Below are positions 43,609-52,322 of a stretch of DNA of 64,000 nucleotides, one piece after another. Each line of letters begins with the position of its first letter. Position 1 is the stretch's first letter. Below the pieces are notes generated by a model. That model searched no databases, was not told the origin of the DNA, and saw nothing but the letters and a program-made list of their open reading frames with translations. The translations under genes and the position numbers were made by a program. Source of the stretch: Termitidicoccus mucosus (GTDB taxonomy: Bacteria > Verrucomicrobiota > Verrucomicrobiia > Opitutales > Opitutaceae); the NCBI RefSeq assembly GCF_038725785.1, contig NZ_CP109796.1:6510501-6574500 (forward strand), read 5' to 3'.

Positions 43609-43640
43609 TACAGCTGTAAACATAAAACCGTTTACATTTG
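43609..43640 (-). promoter_or_regulatory. Candidate BlaI-type operators upstream of the repressor gene
   Basis: TACAGCTGTA (43609-43618) is a perfect palindrome of the TACA..TGTA type bound by BlaI/MecI. A second TTACATTTGTCAA (43631-43643) has related half-sites. Both lie within 35 bp of the repressor start codon, where binding would block its own transcription. Confidence 0.55.
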
Positions 43641-43776
43641 TCAACGATGAAATCGTTCGCGATGCGGCGCATCGGTCGATCTGGCGGGGGGTTTCCCAAG
43701 AGCCCCGCCGGGCATGGCCCGCGCTTTTTTTGTGCGTGCGCCCGGCAGGGGGATCGTTATTGGTTGCGAGAGCTTT

Positions 43777-46700
43777 ATGAAACCCCGTTTTTCCCGTTTT
43801 GCCACGCGGATGGCCTTGTTTGTTTGCGCGTGGTGCGCGCCGGATGTTTTTGCGCAGTGGTATGCGCCGGAGACGAATTACCACGATCCGGTGCAGCGCG
43901 TGTTTCCGGTCGAGCTGGCGCGGGTGCTGGCCTGGAGGGAAAACGCGGCGCATGGCGCGGGCATCGCCGAGGTGACCTACGATTTGGATTGCGCGGAGGA
44001 CGGGGCGGCGGAGTGGACCTTGCGCTGGCTCGGTGAAAACGGCGGCGTGTGGCGCGAGGTTAAGGTGAGCTACCGGGCGGCGTTGCTGCTGGGCGGGCCG
44101 GATTTTTATCGCAATATCGCGCGGCAGTTGCGCGCGCAGCCGTGGGCGGCGTTTGAAAGGACATCGGAGACGGACTTGGAGACGGCGTTTTGGGAGGGGC
44201 TCTGGCAAATGCAGGCGTCGCGAATGGCGACGCTGCGGGAGGCGATGAGCGATGGTGCGCTGAAGAAAAATCACCGGGACGCGGGCGCGGCGGCGCGGCT
44301 CGCGGGCGAACTGCTGGCGTCCACGGTGCCGTCGGTCGGAGGCATGCTCACGCTGGACTCCACGCTTGCGGCGCGCGGGGCGGCCTGGCTGGCGCTGGCG
44401 GAGGAGGCGGCCGAGGGCGGCGAGATGTCGCTGGCGGGCGATTTGCGGTGGGCGGTGGTCTTGAAGCTTGCGCAGCGCGAGGAGCAGGCGCTGCGGATGG
44501 AGTTGAATGTCCGCGCGGGGCGGCGCCCCGGCGATGACATCGCGCAATCGCTGCCCGGGGAAGCGCGCGGGGCGCGGGAGTGGTGGCAGTTTGTCCTTGG
44601 GCCGAATGAGCGGCGCGAGACGCTGTTGCAGGCGGCGCGCCACGAATCGCCGGCGAAGGGCGCGGCGTTGCTGGGGCACGCGGTCAGGCTCGGCGAGCAT
44701 CCGTTCGCGCTGACGCAGGCTGCGGAACTGCTTTACGGCCGTGACAACGCGCAGTTGCCGCAGTTGCTCGATCTGCACGATCTCATCGGTCTGACGGCCG
44801 GGCCGCAGGTCCAGCATTGGGTTTTGTTATTATGGGCGGATGCGGCGCGGGCTGACTGGCTCAGGACGATGCGTCAGCTTTCGGATGCGGAGCGCGGTCG
44901 AATCTCAGGGCTCGACGAGGCGATAAAGGAGGCATTGCTGCCGCCAAAACTGGATGGCGCGATGATTATGGAGCGGGTGCGCAATGCGTTTGAGGCGACC
45001 AAGAGCGGATTCGATGCCCGGCACATGCTTGACCAAGTGTCGCCCGGTTTTCGCAAGTCGGCCCCGTTGATTCGTCTGGGTTATCGGGAGGGCGAGGGCC
45101 GGCTGGAGCCGGTGGCGGTCGTGAGCACGCGGGACTTGTTGTGCTTCGGCTGGGAGATGTGCGGCGTGCAATCAAGAATGCGATGGCGGATGATTCCATT
45201 TCCGCAGGCCAAAACCGTGTTGCGGGACCAGATGCTTGAGCACGCTCCGGAATTGGGGCCGTTTTTTCAAACAGAACGCTGGTCGCGGGAAATCCCGGAG
45301 GTTGCAAATCTGGATCGTTTGCAGCGCATCGAGCACATGGCGGAGACGCTGCTTTTCGCGCCGGCGGGCCGGGTGTTCGGTGTGCCGGAATCGCCGGACA
45401 AAACGTTTAACGTGGAGCGGACCCGACGCATGGGCAGGCGCGGCTGGCTGATGCCGATGCACATGAAGTGGGTGGCGCTCGCGCATACGGAAACCATTGG
45501 CGACAATGCAATCGCGCCGGAATTTTTTGAGCGGATTCATGCCGAGGGCGGAATGGTGATGGACAGGGTGCTGCTGCTCGCTCTCTTGGGGCGGCCTGCG
45601 GCGAAGGCGATACTTGGAGACAAGTTTCAGGAAATTGTCCGGATGCTTTCCGCGAGCATGGCCGAGGGGGATCCCGTGCTGGAGGCGTCCCGACTCGCCG
45701 AACTCCGGGAGCGGCCCGATGCAGAGTTTTTGAAAATGCAGGAGTGTGTGTTCTGGATGGCCCCGGACATGGCAATGGCGCGGAATTTTTTCGGCGTTTG
45801 TCTGGAAATAAACGCATTTCAGCCCATGCGGCGTTTCTTCGAGGAAGCGCGGCCGATGTTGGATGACGATCCCCAGTTTTATGAGCTTGTCATGGGAGTT
45901 GCCGCGCTGGCGTTGGTGGAGAATGACCTGGACGGGGTCCGGCGGTATTTGCCCCTTTTGGGCCGGGAAAACGCGAAGCACCGCGCGATGCTTGCCTTCC
46001 TGCTGGCTGTCGCCGATCAGAATATGGAGGACGCAAAACAAGCCGCCGCCGAGATCGTCGCGGCTGGCATGACCGAAGCAAAAAACATCGATGGCTATGT
46101 CGCGCTCTGGGCCGCTTTGAGGAATCGGCACTCTCCCGATTACAGAAATGCGTTCGACCATTTGTCCAAGGTCCAAGGGTGGCCGATATTCCAATGGATT
46201 GTCGCCAGACAGGCGGGCATGGACACGGAGGAGTTGATCAAGTTTCTCGGCGGGGACCAAGCCCGGGAGGCAAACCAAATGCTGGTGCATTGCCTGCGAA
46301 AACAAAAAGGCCCATACCGGAGAGCGCTGAGAGCGGGGATGATCCGAATGGATCCATTGAGCCTCGTGCTGGTCCAGCACGTCGCGTCGCGGCAATTCGG
46401 CCAGCCGGAGGTAACCAATGCCGATCTGCCGAGCCTGCGTCCCGAAAAGCCTCCGCTGCCTTTGCGCAAGGCCTTGCTGGCGGAGCGGGAAAAGGGGATC
46501 GAGCAGCGGTTCGCGCGCGAGTGCGCGGCTTTCCGGACGGCGGGCGAATGGTGGGCGTTTTATCAGGAGTGGAAGACGCGCAACCGCATCGGCCCCGGGC
46601 GCGAGGGCGACACCTCCGTGGATTTGCTGGAGCGGCAGGCGGTGTTGCTGCGGCTGTTTTCCAAACAGCATCCCGGCGACGCGCGTGTGTGGGACGCGCG

Positions 46701-47538
46701 GCTGGCGCTGGCGCGTTCCGGAAAACCGCACCAGCCGTCCGACGGCGGCGATGGCGCGGAACCGGACGGCGGGAGCGAGCAGGCGCTGGCGTCGCTCGCG
46801 GGCGAGCCGGACACGCCTTCCCCAATCCGCGCGGCGGCGATGCGGGAATTGCTGGCGTTGCGTTATCCGTCCGATGCCGCGCCGACGCTGGAGGCGATTT
46901 TTGCGCACCAGAAATGGCTGTCGGAATTTCACGGCAAGAAAGGCGAGGCCGTGGTCGTGGACAGGCTCTTCGGAATGCTGGCCCATATGCCCAAGGAGGC
47001 GGCGGTGAACATCGCGAGGGAGCTGGTCGATTATCCGGGCACGATGGCGGGCGCGCGGGCCAGGGCGTGGCTGGAAGGGCAAACCTTGTTTGCGCGCCCG
47101 CTGGATTTTTCGTTCACCGCTGTGGATGGGCGCGCCGTGGATGTGTCCCAAATGCGCGGCGCGGTGATCCTGATTGTTTTTGCCAACACGTGGGCGCGCA
47201 ATTGCATCGACGCCATTCCTTCCTTGCGGGGTCTGGAGGCGGCCTACGGCGAGCCCGGCCCCAAGGCCCCGCCGGTGTTTCGCGTGATCGGCGTGACCTT
47301 TGCTCGTGACGACGATGCAGCGAAGGCTTTCGCCGCATCGCATGGGTTTCGCTGGCCTCAATATAGCGAAAAAGGCATGCCGAAAATCCATTCATGGATG
47401 GGCCATCTGCCCGCGGTTCCGGGCTACTGGCTGGTCGACAAACACGGGATTCCCCGCAAGTTGCCGCTGGACGCGAATCTCGAAACCGAAATCAAGAACC
47501 TGCTGGCCGAGCCGCTCAGCGCTTCAGCTTCGCCTTGA
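43777..47538 (+). CDS. Very large exported protein with a C-terminal thioredoxin-like domain
   Basis: 1253 residues. Signal peptide at residues 1-26 (ending DVFAQ). Residues about 30-1090 are mostly helical with no domain I recognise; some parts look like TPR/SEL1-type repeats (ARNFFGVCLEINAFQPMRRF, VALALVENDLDGVRRYLPLL). The last 140 residues are a TlpA/AhpC-type thioredoxin fold (LDFSFTAVDGRAVDVSQMRG, then FANTWARNC). Only the second cysteine of the usual WCxxC is kept (C1143), so normal disulfide exchange is unlikely. The end overlaps the convergent small gene at 47516-47668 by 23 bp. Confidence 0.7.
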   Translation: MKPRFSRFATRMALFVCAWCAPDVFAQWYAPETNYHDPVQRVFPVELARVLAWRENAAHGAGIAEVTYDLDCAEDGAAEWTLRWLGENGGVWREVKVSYRAALLLGGPDFYRNIARQLRAQPWAAFERTSETDLETAFWEGLWQMQASRMATLREAMSDGALKKNHRDAGAAARLAGELLASTVPSVGGMLTLDSTLAARGAAWLALAEEAAEGGEMSLAGDLRWAVVLKLAQREEQALRMELNVRAGRRPGDDIAQSLPGEARGAREWWQFVLGPNERRETLLQAARHESPAKGAALLGHAVRLGEHPFALTQAAELLYGRDNAQLPQLLDLHDLIGLTAGPQVQHWVLLLWADAARADWLRTMRQLSDAERGRISGLDEAIKEALLPPKLDGAMIMERVRNAFEATKSGFDARHMLDQVSPGFRKSAPLIRLGYREGEGRLEPVAVVSTRDLLCFGWEMCGVQSRMRWRMIPFPQAKTVLRDQMLEHAPELGPFFQTERWSREIPEVANLDRLQRIEHMAETLLFAPAGRVFGVPESPDKTFNVERTRRMGRRGWLMPMHMKWVALAHTETIGDNAIAPEFFERIHAEGGMVMDRVLLLALLGRPAAKAILGDKFQEIVRMLSASMAEGDPVLEASRLAELRERPDAEFLKMQECVFWMAPDMAMARNFFGVCLEINAFQPMRRFFEEARPMLDDDPQFYELVMGVAALALVENDLDGVRRYLPLLGRENAKHRAMLAFLLAVADQNMEDAKQAAAEIVAAGMTEAKNIDGYVALWAALRNRHSPDYRNAFDHLSKVQGWPIFQWIVARQAGMDTEELIKFLGGDQAREANQMLVHCLRKQKGPYRRALRAGMIRMDPLSLVLVQHVASRQFGQPEVTNADLPSLRPEKPPLPLRKALLAEREKGIEQRFARECAAFRTAGEWWAFYQEWKTRNRIGPGREGDTSVDLLERQAVLLRLFSKQHPGDARVWDARLALARSGKPHQPSDGGDGAEPDGGSEQALASLAGEPDTPSPIRAAAMRELLALRYPSDAAPTLEAIFAHQKWLSEFHGKKGEAVVVDRLFGMLAHMPKEAAVNIARELVDYPGTMAGARARAWLEGQTLFARPLDFSFTAVDGRAVDVSQMRGAVILIVFANTWARNCIDAIPSLRGLEAAYGEPGPKAPPVFRVIGVTFARDDDAAKAFAASHGFRWPQYSEKGMPKIHSWMGHLPAVPGYWLVDKHGIPRKLPLDANLETEIKNLLAEPLSASASP

Positions 47539-47668
47539 TGCTGACGGAGGGACAGCCGCAGTCGTGGCCGCAGGCGGATTTGTCTTTTCTGAAAAAACGG
47601 ACAATCAGCCAGGTCGCAGCGACGGCCACGATGACGAGGGCGGCGATGGTTTGGATTTCGGGCGGCAT
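47516..47668 (-). CDS. FeoB-associated Cys-rich membrane protein
   Basis: 50 residues, too short for routine ORF lists. One membrane helix (residues 7-25, IAALVIVAVAATWLIV) then a basic stretch and SACGHDCGCPS, with three cysteines. This layout (short N-terminus, one helix, cysteine cluster) is that of the FeoB-associated family that follows feoB in many bacteria. It lies about 100 bp downstream of feoB on the same strand and overlaps the 3' end of the convergent large gene. Confidence 0.75.
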   Translation of the reverse strand: MPPEIQTIAALVIVAVAATWLIVRFFRKDKSACGHDCGCPSVSIKAKLKR

Positions 47669-47684
47669 GGGGAGAGTTTAAGGA

Positions 47685-47765
47685 AGTAACAAGTGGCAAG
47701 TATCAAGAGGGAGGGGCGGAGCGCGTGGTTCTTGTCACTTGTTACCTGCTACTTGTCACTTTTCT
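47685..47765. repeat. ACTTGTCACTTG-type repeat between feoB and its small partner
   Basis: AACAAGTGGCAAGTATCAAG (47687-47706) and CTTGTCACTTGTTACCTG (47733-47750) are inverted copies of a word with a period of about 10 bp. The same words occur inside feoB at 48286-48316. Confidence 0.6.
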
Positions 47766-49997
47766 TCAGAATCCCAGCAGGCGGCCGCCTTGATGGATGA
47801 CGAGGCAGACGACCCAGGCGGTGCCGGTCATGTAGGCGAGCTGGAAGGCGGGCCAGCGGAGGGAGTTGGTTTCGCGGCGCACGACCGCGAGCGTGGCGAG
47901 GCATTGCATCGCGAAAACATAGAAGACAAGCAGCGTCACGCAAACGAGCGGGGTGAAAAGCGGACGTCCGTCGGGCCAGGCGGCCCTGGCAAAGGCGTCG
48001 CGCAGGGTTTCGGGCTCCTCGTCGGCGTTTTCGATGCTGAAGACCGTGCCCATCGTGCTGATGAAAACCTCGCGCGCGGCGAGCGAGCCGATGATGCCGA
48101 TGCCGATGCGCCAGTCGAAGCCGAGCGGCTCAATAATGGGCTCGATGGCGCGGCCCGCCATGCCGGCGAAACTTTGCTCGAGCTGCCGCTCGGCGGAGGT
48201 GGCGGGGGACGAGGCGGCTCCGTTTGCGTTTTGGGCGTTTGGTATTTCCTTGGGCTTTGCCCCTTGGGATGCGGCCCCCGCTTCACTTGCCACTTGATAC
48301 TTGCCACTTGTCACTTCGCCGCCGGCGGCGCCGCTGTCATTGATTTTTGGATACGCGGCGAGGAACCAGAGGACGATCGAGATGCCCAGGATGGTGGTGC
48401 CGGCCCGGCGCAGGAACATCCAGCCGCGCTCGGCCATCTGGCGGACGACCTCGCCGAGGCGCGGCAGGCGGTAGGGCGGCAGTTCCATGATCATGAGCGA
48501 GGGCTCGCCCTTGATGAGGGTGCGCTTGAAGAGCCAGGCGAAGCCGAACGCGCCGGTGGTGCCGAGTGCGTAGAGGCCGACCATGATGCCGACTTTCAGG
48601 AGCGCGTCGCTGAAGGTCGAGCCGGGCACGAGCATGGCGATCATGAGCAGGTAAACGGGAAGGCGCGCGGAGCAGCTCATGAAGGGCGCGATGAGAATGG
48701 TGACGAGGCGGTCCTTCGAGTTTTCCATGGTGCGCGTGGCCATGATGCCGGGAATCGCGCACGCGTAGGAACTGAGGAGCGGGATGAAGGCTTTGCCGTT
48801 GAGTCCGACCTTGGCCATGAGCCGGTCCATGATGAAGGCGACGCGGGCCATGTAGCCGGTGCTTTCGAGGAGGCCGATGAAAAAAAACAGGATCAGGATC
48901 TGGGGGAGAAAGACGATCACGCTGCCGACGCCGGCGATGACGCCGTCGGTGATGAGGTCGCGCAGGTCGCCTTCGGCCATGCGCGACTGGACGGCCTGCG
49001 TGGCGGCATCCTGAAGGCTTTCGATGAGGCCCATGGGATAACCGGCGAAGAGAAAGATGGAGAGGAAAAGCGCGGTCATGATCGCGCCGAGGGCGAGCCA
49101 GCCGAGGACGGGATGGGTGAGCACGGCGTCGATGCGGTCGCTGCGCTGCTGGATGGAGGCGGCGCTGGGGCGTTGTTTGTGCTGGACGATGACGCCTTCG
49201 GTGAGGCGGGCGATGGCGTCGTAGCGGCTGTTGACAAGGATGCCGGACCAGTCGGTGCCTTCCATTTCCCAGCGTTGTTTCCAGGTGGCGAGGATGGAGG
49301 CGGTGCGGTCGCTGAGCGGAGTGGAGCCGGCGACGCGGACGGCGTTGGGATCGGTGAGCAGCAGGAGCGCCTCGGCGCGCGCGATGAGCGGGGGCTTGGC
49401 ATCGGCGTCGGTGAGCGAGGACTGAAGCTCGGCGACGGCGGGGGCGATGGCGGCGGGCACGTCCCAGGCGTGACGGGAAAGCGCGGGTTCCGGGCGGCTC
49501 ATGGCGAGCTTGAGCTCGACGAGGCCCTTGCCGTTGACGGCCTCGCAGGGGATGACGGGGACGCCGAGTTCTTTTTCGAGGCGGGCGGCGCGGACATCGA
49601 TGCCGGCTTGCGCGGCGAGGTCCATCATGTTGAGGACAAGGACGACCGGGCGGCCGAGGTCGAGGACTTGGTGGACGAGGTAGAGGTTTCGCTCGAGGTT
49701 GGTGGCATCGACGATGCAGAGCACGCGGTCGGGCAGGGGAGTGTCGGCGCGGCGGCCGAGGAGCACGTCGCGGGTGACGGCCTCGTCGGGGGAACGGGCG
49801 GCGAGCGAATAGGTGCCGGGGAGGTCGATGAGGGTGAGCGGATGCCCGTGCTGCGTGTAGGCGGTGCCGGTTTTTTTCTCAACGGTGACGCCCGGGTAGT
49901 TGCCGATTTTTTGTTTCAGGCCGGTGAGGGCGTTGAAGAGCGTGCTTTTGCCACAGTTGGGATTGCCGACGAGGGCGAAGACGGGTTGGCGGGACAT
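47766..49997 (-). CDS. feoB: Ferrous iron transporter FeoB
   Basis: 743 residues. N-terminal G domain: GNPNCGKSTLFNALTG (G1), NYPGVTVEKK, DLPGTYSL (G3), LNMMD (G4). C-terminal membrane domain with two Gate motifs, including SCSARLPVYLLMI. A linker of about 45 residues between membrane segments (after YPKINDSGAAGGE) is encoded partly by an ACTTG-type repeat (48286-48316) in frame. It imports Fe(II) with FeoA and belongs to a minus-strand operon with two feoA genes. Confidence 0.94.
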   Translation of the reverse strand: MSRQPVFALVGNPNCGKSTLFNALTGLKQKIGNYPGVTVEKKTGTAYTQHGHPLTLIDLPGTYSLAARSPDEAVTRDVLLGRRADTPLPDRVLCIVDATNLERNLYLVHQVLDLGRPVVLVLNMMDLAAQAGIDVRAARLEKELGVPVIPCEAVNGKGLVELKLAMSRPEPALSRHAWDVPAAIAPAVAELQSSLTDADAKPPLIARAEALLLLTDPNAVRVAGSTPLSDRTASILATWKQRWEMEGTDWSGILVNSRYDAIARLTEGVIVQHKQRPSAASIQQRSDRIDAVLTHPVLGWLALGAIMTALFLSIFLFAGYPMGLIESLQDAATQAVQSRMAEGDLRDLITDGVIAGVGSVIVFLPQILILFFFIGLLESTGYMARVAFIMDRLMAKVGLNGKAFIPLLSSYACAIPGIMATRTMENSKDRLVTILIAPFMSCSARLPVYLLMIAMLVPGSTFSDALLKVGIMVGLYALGTTGAFGFAWLFKRTLIKGEPSLMIMELPPYRLPRLGEVVRQMAERGWMFLRRAGTTILGISIVLWFLAAYPKINDSGAAGGEVTSGKYQVASEAGAASQGAKPKEIPNAQNANGAASSPATSAERQLEQSFAGMAGRAIEPIIEPLGFDWRIGIGIIGSLAAREVFISTMGTVFSIENADEEPETLRDAFARAAWPDGRPLFTPLVCVTLLVFYVFAMQCLATLAVVRRETNSLRWPAFQLAYMTGTAWVVCLVIHQGGRLLGF

Positions 49998-50057
49998 GGA
50001 CGGGGCCGCTGCGCGGCCGGGTTAAGTTGGAAGTGGAAGCGGGATGCGGTGGTTTGA

Positions 50058-50090
50058 GTCTTAAACTTAAACTTGCGACTTAAACTGCCG
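50058..50090. repeat. AACTTAAA-type short repeat between feoB and feoA
   Basis: GTCTTAAACTTAAACTTGCG and ACTTAAACTG words resemble those at 1672-1702 and 3808-3833. It spans the last codons of the feoA gene and the gap. Confidence 0.4.
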
Positions 50091-50328
50091 GCGGCTGAAC
50101 CGCCGACTCCACCATCACATGCTCGGCTTCGCTTTTGCGGAGGGTGAGGTTGTAACCGCGGACTTTGATTTCGAGGGGATCGCCGAGGGGCGCGGCGCGC
50201 AGGAAGGTGATTTTTGTGCCGGGCAGCAGGCCCATTTCGCGGAGGCGGAGGAACGCGGTGCCCTGCTTCGGGAGATCGCGCACAATCGCGCTGGCGCCAA
50301 AGGCGAGTTCGGTGAGGTTTTGCATCAT
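50080..50328 (-). CDS. feoA: FeoA domain protein 1
   Basis: 82-residue SH3-like protein. LREMGLLPGTKITFLRAAPLGDPLEIKVRGYNLTLRKSEA is the FeoA signature. It binds and regulates FeoB. It lies about 80 bp upstream of feoB on the same strand. The last residues (SAVQPPAV) extend slightly beyond typical family ends, into the repeat. Confidence 0.9.
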   Translation of the reverse strand: MMQNLTELAFGASAIVRDLPKQGTAFLRLREMGLLPGTKITFLRAAPLGDPLEIKVRGYNLTLRKSEAEHVMVESAVQPPAV

Positions 50329-50430
50329 GGTAAAGGCTGGGAAAGTCGGGAGGTGCGATGAGTAGTCGAGGTGGCGCGATAAAGGCGCGCGGCTGGCTGC
50401 CCGCCTTCGGCTTTTCCGCTTCTTCGGATC

Positions 50431-50682
50431 CTACATGATCTCGACGACGATGTGTTGGGCGGCGCGGTCGCTCAGCGCGATGCGGGTGTTGCAAAGCTGG
50501 CAGAGCAGGGTGCCGCGGCCGGAGATCTTTTCGATGACCACGGATTCGCAAACACCCATTTCGCGCAGGCGCTGGCAAAATTCGGCTTGGCCGGAGAGTT
50601 CGCAGACTCGTCCCGATGCCCCGATGGGCAAGGCGGTGAGCGGCATGCGGCGGACGAGAGAAGAGGCGTTGGCGGGCATCAA
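50431..50682 (-). CDS. feoA: FeoA domain protein 2, cysteine-rich
   Basis: 83 residues with the FeoA pattern RLREMGVCESVVIEKISGRGTLLCQLCNTRIALSDRAAQHIVV. Unlike FeoA 1 it has five cysteines, including CQLC, which could bind iron or sense redox state; that is inference. A start at the internal methionine (MPLTALPIG) would shorten it by 12 residues. First gene of the feo operon. Confidence 0.85.
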   Translation of the reverse strand: MMPANASSLVRRMPLTALPIGASGRVCELSGQAEFCQRLREMGVCESVVIEKISGRGTLLCQLCNTRIALSDRAAQHIVVEIM

Positions 50683-50728
50683 AAATAAATCGAAAAAAAT
50701 GAATGGAAATTAAAAGCGAGCGAGTGTG

Positions 50729-50743
50729 TGAGAATGGGAATCA
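50729..50743 (-). promoter_or_regulatory. Possible Fur box upstream of the feo operon
   Basis: TGAGAATGGGAATCA matches 10 of 14 defined positions of the 7-1-7 Fur consensus TGATAATnATTATCA and lies about 45 bp upstream of the first feoA gene, in the gap to the divergent elbB. Iron control of feo is expected. The match is moderate. Confidence 0.35.
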
Positions 50744-50922
50744 AAGTCAACCGAGCGCTGGGAAAAAGACATATGAGGCCGGCATGTGCCTGGTTGGAGG
50801 CGGATTGCGGCATGCGGCAGGTCTTCCTTGGGGATGGAGCCCCGGCGGTGACGGGATTCCCGGGCTTGTGCCGGGGCGGCAGTGGTGATTGTAATAGGCG
50901 CTGACAAACCCTTCCGATATTT

Positions 50923-51579
50923 ATGAAAAAAGTGGCTGTTATTCTTTCCGGATGCGGCGTTTTTGATGGTGCCGAAATCCAAGAGTCCGTGATCACCTTG
51001 CTGGCCATTGACCGGGCCGGGGCGGAGGCAAGGTGCTTTGCGCCCGATGTCGCGCAGATGCACGTGGTCAATCATGCCGACGGCAAGGTCGCCGAGGGCG
51101 CCCGGCGCAATGTGCTGGAAGAGTCGGCCCGCATCGCGCGCGGGGACATCGCGGAACTGGCGGCGTTGCGGGTGGACGAAGTGGACGCGATCGTCCTGCC
51201 GGGCGGTTTCGGCGCGGCGAAAAACCTGTGCGATTTTGCGACGGCGGGCGCCGAAATGACCGTGAATCCCGTGCTGGCCCGCCTGCTCACGGAGGCGCAT
51301 GATGCGGGCAAGCCGATCGGCTTTGCGTGCATCGCGCCGGTGATCGCGGCGAAGGTGTTCGGCGCGCACGGCGTGCAGGTGACCATCGGCAACGATCGCG
51401 ACACCGCGGCCGCCATCGAGGCGATGGGGGCGAGGCACGTGGAGTGTCCCGTCGAGGCGGTGGTGGCCGACAGGTCGCGCAAAATCTTTTCCACCCCCGC
51501 CTACATGCTCGGGCCGACCATCAGACACGTCGCCGCCGGCATCGAGAAACTCGTCGCGGACGTGCTTGCGGCGGCATGA
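50923..51579 (+). CDS. elbB: ElbB/GATase-like isoprenoid biosynthesis protein
   Basis: 218 residues of the DJ-1/PfpI superfamily. KKVAVILSGCGVFDGAEIQE at the N-terminus and GFACIAPVIAAKVFG around the nucleophile cysteine are typical of ElbB; HVECPVEAVVAD and FSTPAYMLGPTIRHVAAGIE support it. ElbB proteins have reported glyoxalase activity and an unclear link to isoprenoid synthesis. Divergent from the feo operon. Confidence 0.9.
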   Translation: MKKVAVILSGCGVFDGAEIQESVITLLAIDRAGAEARCFAPDVAQMHVVNHADGKVAEGARRNVLEESARIARGDIAELAALRVDEVDAIVLPGGFGAAKNLCDFATAGAEMTVNPVLARLLTEAHDAGKPIGFACIAPVIAAKVFGAHGVQVTIGNDRDTAAAIEAMGARHVECPVEAVVADRSRKIFSTPAYMLGPTIRHVAAGIEKLVADVLAAA

Positions 51580-51613
51580 CCGGGCGGCGCGGGCACGCTG
51601 AAAGAGGAACCTG

Positions 51614-51740
51614 AAATCAACCACGAAGGACGCGAAGGGCGCGAAGCTGGAGATCCTGCAATCATGGTCCTCAATTGATCAGATTTCCGCGGTTTTATTT
51701 TTGCCAATCCTCGCTCTCTTCGCGTCCTTCGCGGTTAAAA
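51614..51740. repeat. Inverted repeat between elbB and the cupin gene
   Basis: AACCACGAAGGACGCGAAGG (51619-51638) is mirrored by TTCGCGTCCTTCGCGGTT (51719-51736). The arms are about 18 bp, separated by 80 bp. This looks like a dispersed intergenic palindrome, since no T-tract follows. Confidence 0.65.
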
Positions 51741-51769
51741 GAAATTCTTTGGAAATTTCCTGAAATATC

Positions 51770-52303
51770 ATGATGCAAACGACGGCGCAGGGCATGACCC
51801 GGACGGCGAAGGACTGGATCGAGGCGCTGGGGCTCCTTCCTCATCCCGAGGGCGGTTATTACCGCGAAATGTTGCGCTCCCGGGACCGGATCAACCTTCC
51901 CGATGGACGTGAACGGGTGTGCTATACCAGCATCTATTTTCTGCTCACCAACGAAAACCCATCGCGTTTTCACCGGCTCAAGTCCGACGAAGTCTGGTAT
52001 TTCCACGCGGGGGCCGCGCTGACGGTGCATTGCCTGACGCCCGGCGGCTACGATCACATTCGCCTTGGCCCGGAGCCGGAGCACGGCGAGGTCTTGCAGG
52101 CGTGCGTGCCGAAAGGCGCGGTGTTTGGCGCGACCGTTGACGCCGTCGGGGCGTTCGCGCTGGTGAGTTGCATGGTCTCGCCCGGATTTGAGTTTGAGGA
52201 TTTCGAGCTTGCGGACCAAGCGGAGTTGCTGGCGGCGCATCCGCGGCATCACGCGATCATCCGGCGGCTGGCGCGCAGGGGTTCGGATGCGCCGGGCAAG
52301 TGA
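51770..52303 (+). CDS. Cupin_5 (DUF985) family protein
   Basis: 177 residues; a start at 51794 (TRTAKDWIEALGL) is equally possible. Conserved DUF985 features: LLPHPEGGYYREMLRS, YFLLTNENPSRFHRLKSDEVWYFHAG, and VPKGAVFGATV. A single-domain cupin with a sugar-epimerase-like fold; the substrate is unknown. It is convergent with the exonuclease gene. Confidence 0.8.
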   Translation: MMQTTAQGMTRTAKDWIEALGLLPHPEGGYYREMLRSRDRINLPDGRERVCYTSIYFLLTNENPSRFHRLKSDEVWYFHAGAALTVHCLTPGGYDHIRLGPEPEHGEVLQACVPKGAVFGATVDAVGAFALVSCMVSPGFEFEDFELADQAELLAAHPRHHAIIRRLARRGSDAPGK

Positions 52304-52322
52304 CGCCGGGTTTGAAACCGCG

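Noticed and set aside
45172-47391. 739-codon minus-strand frame opposite the 1253-residue gene
   Set aside because: R/Q/H/P-rich shadow; the plus strand has a signal peptide and a thioredoxin-like end.
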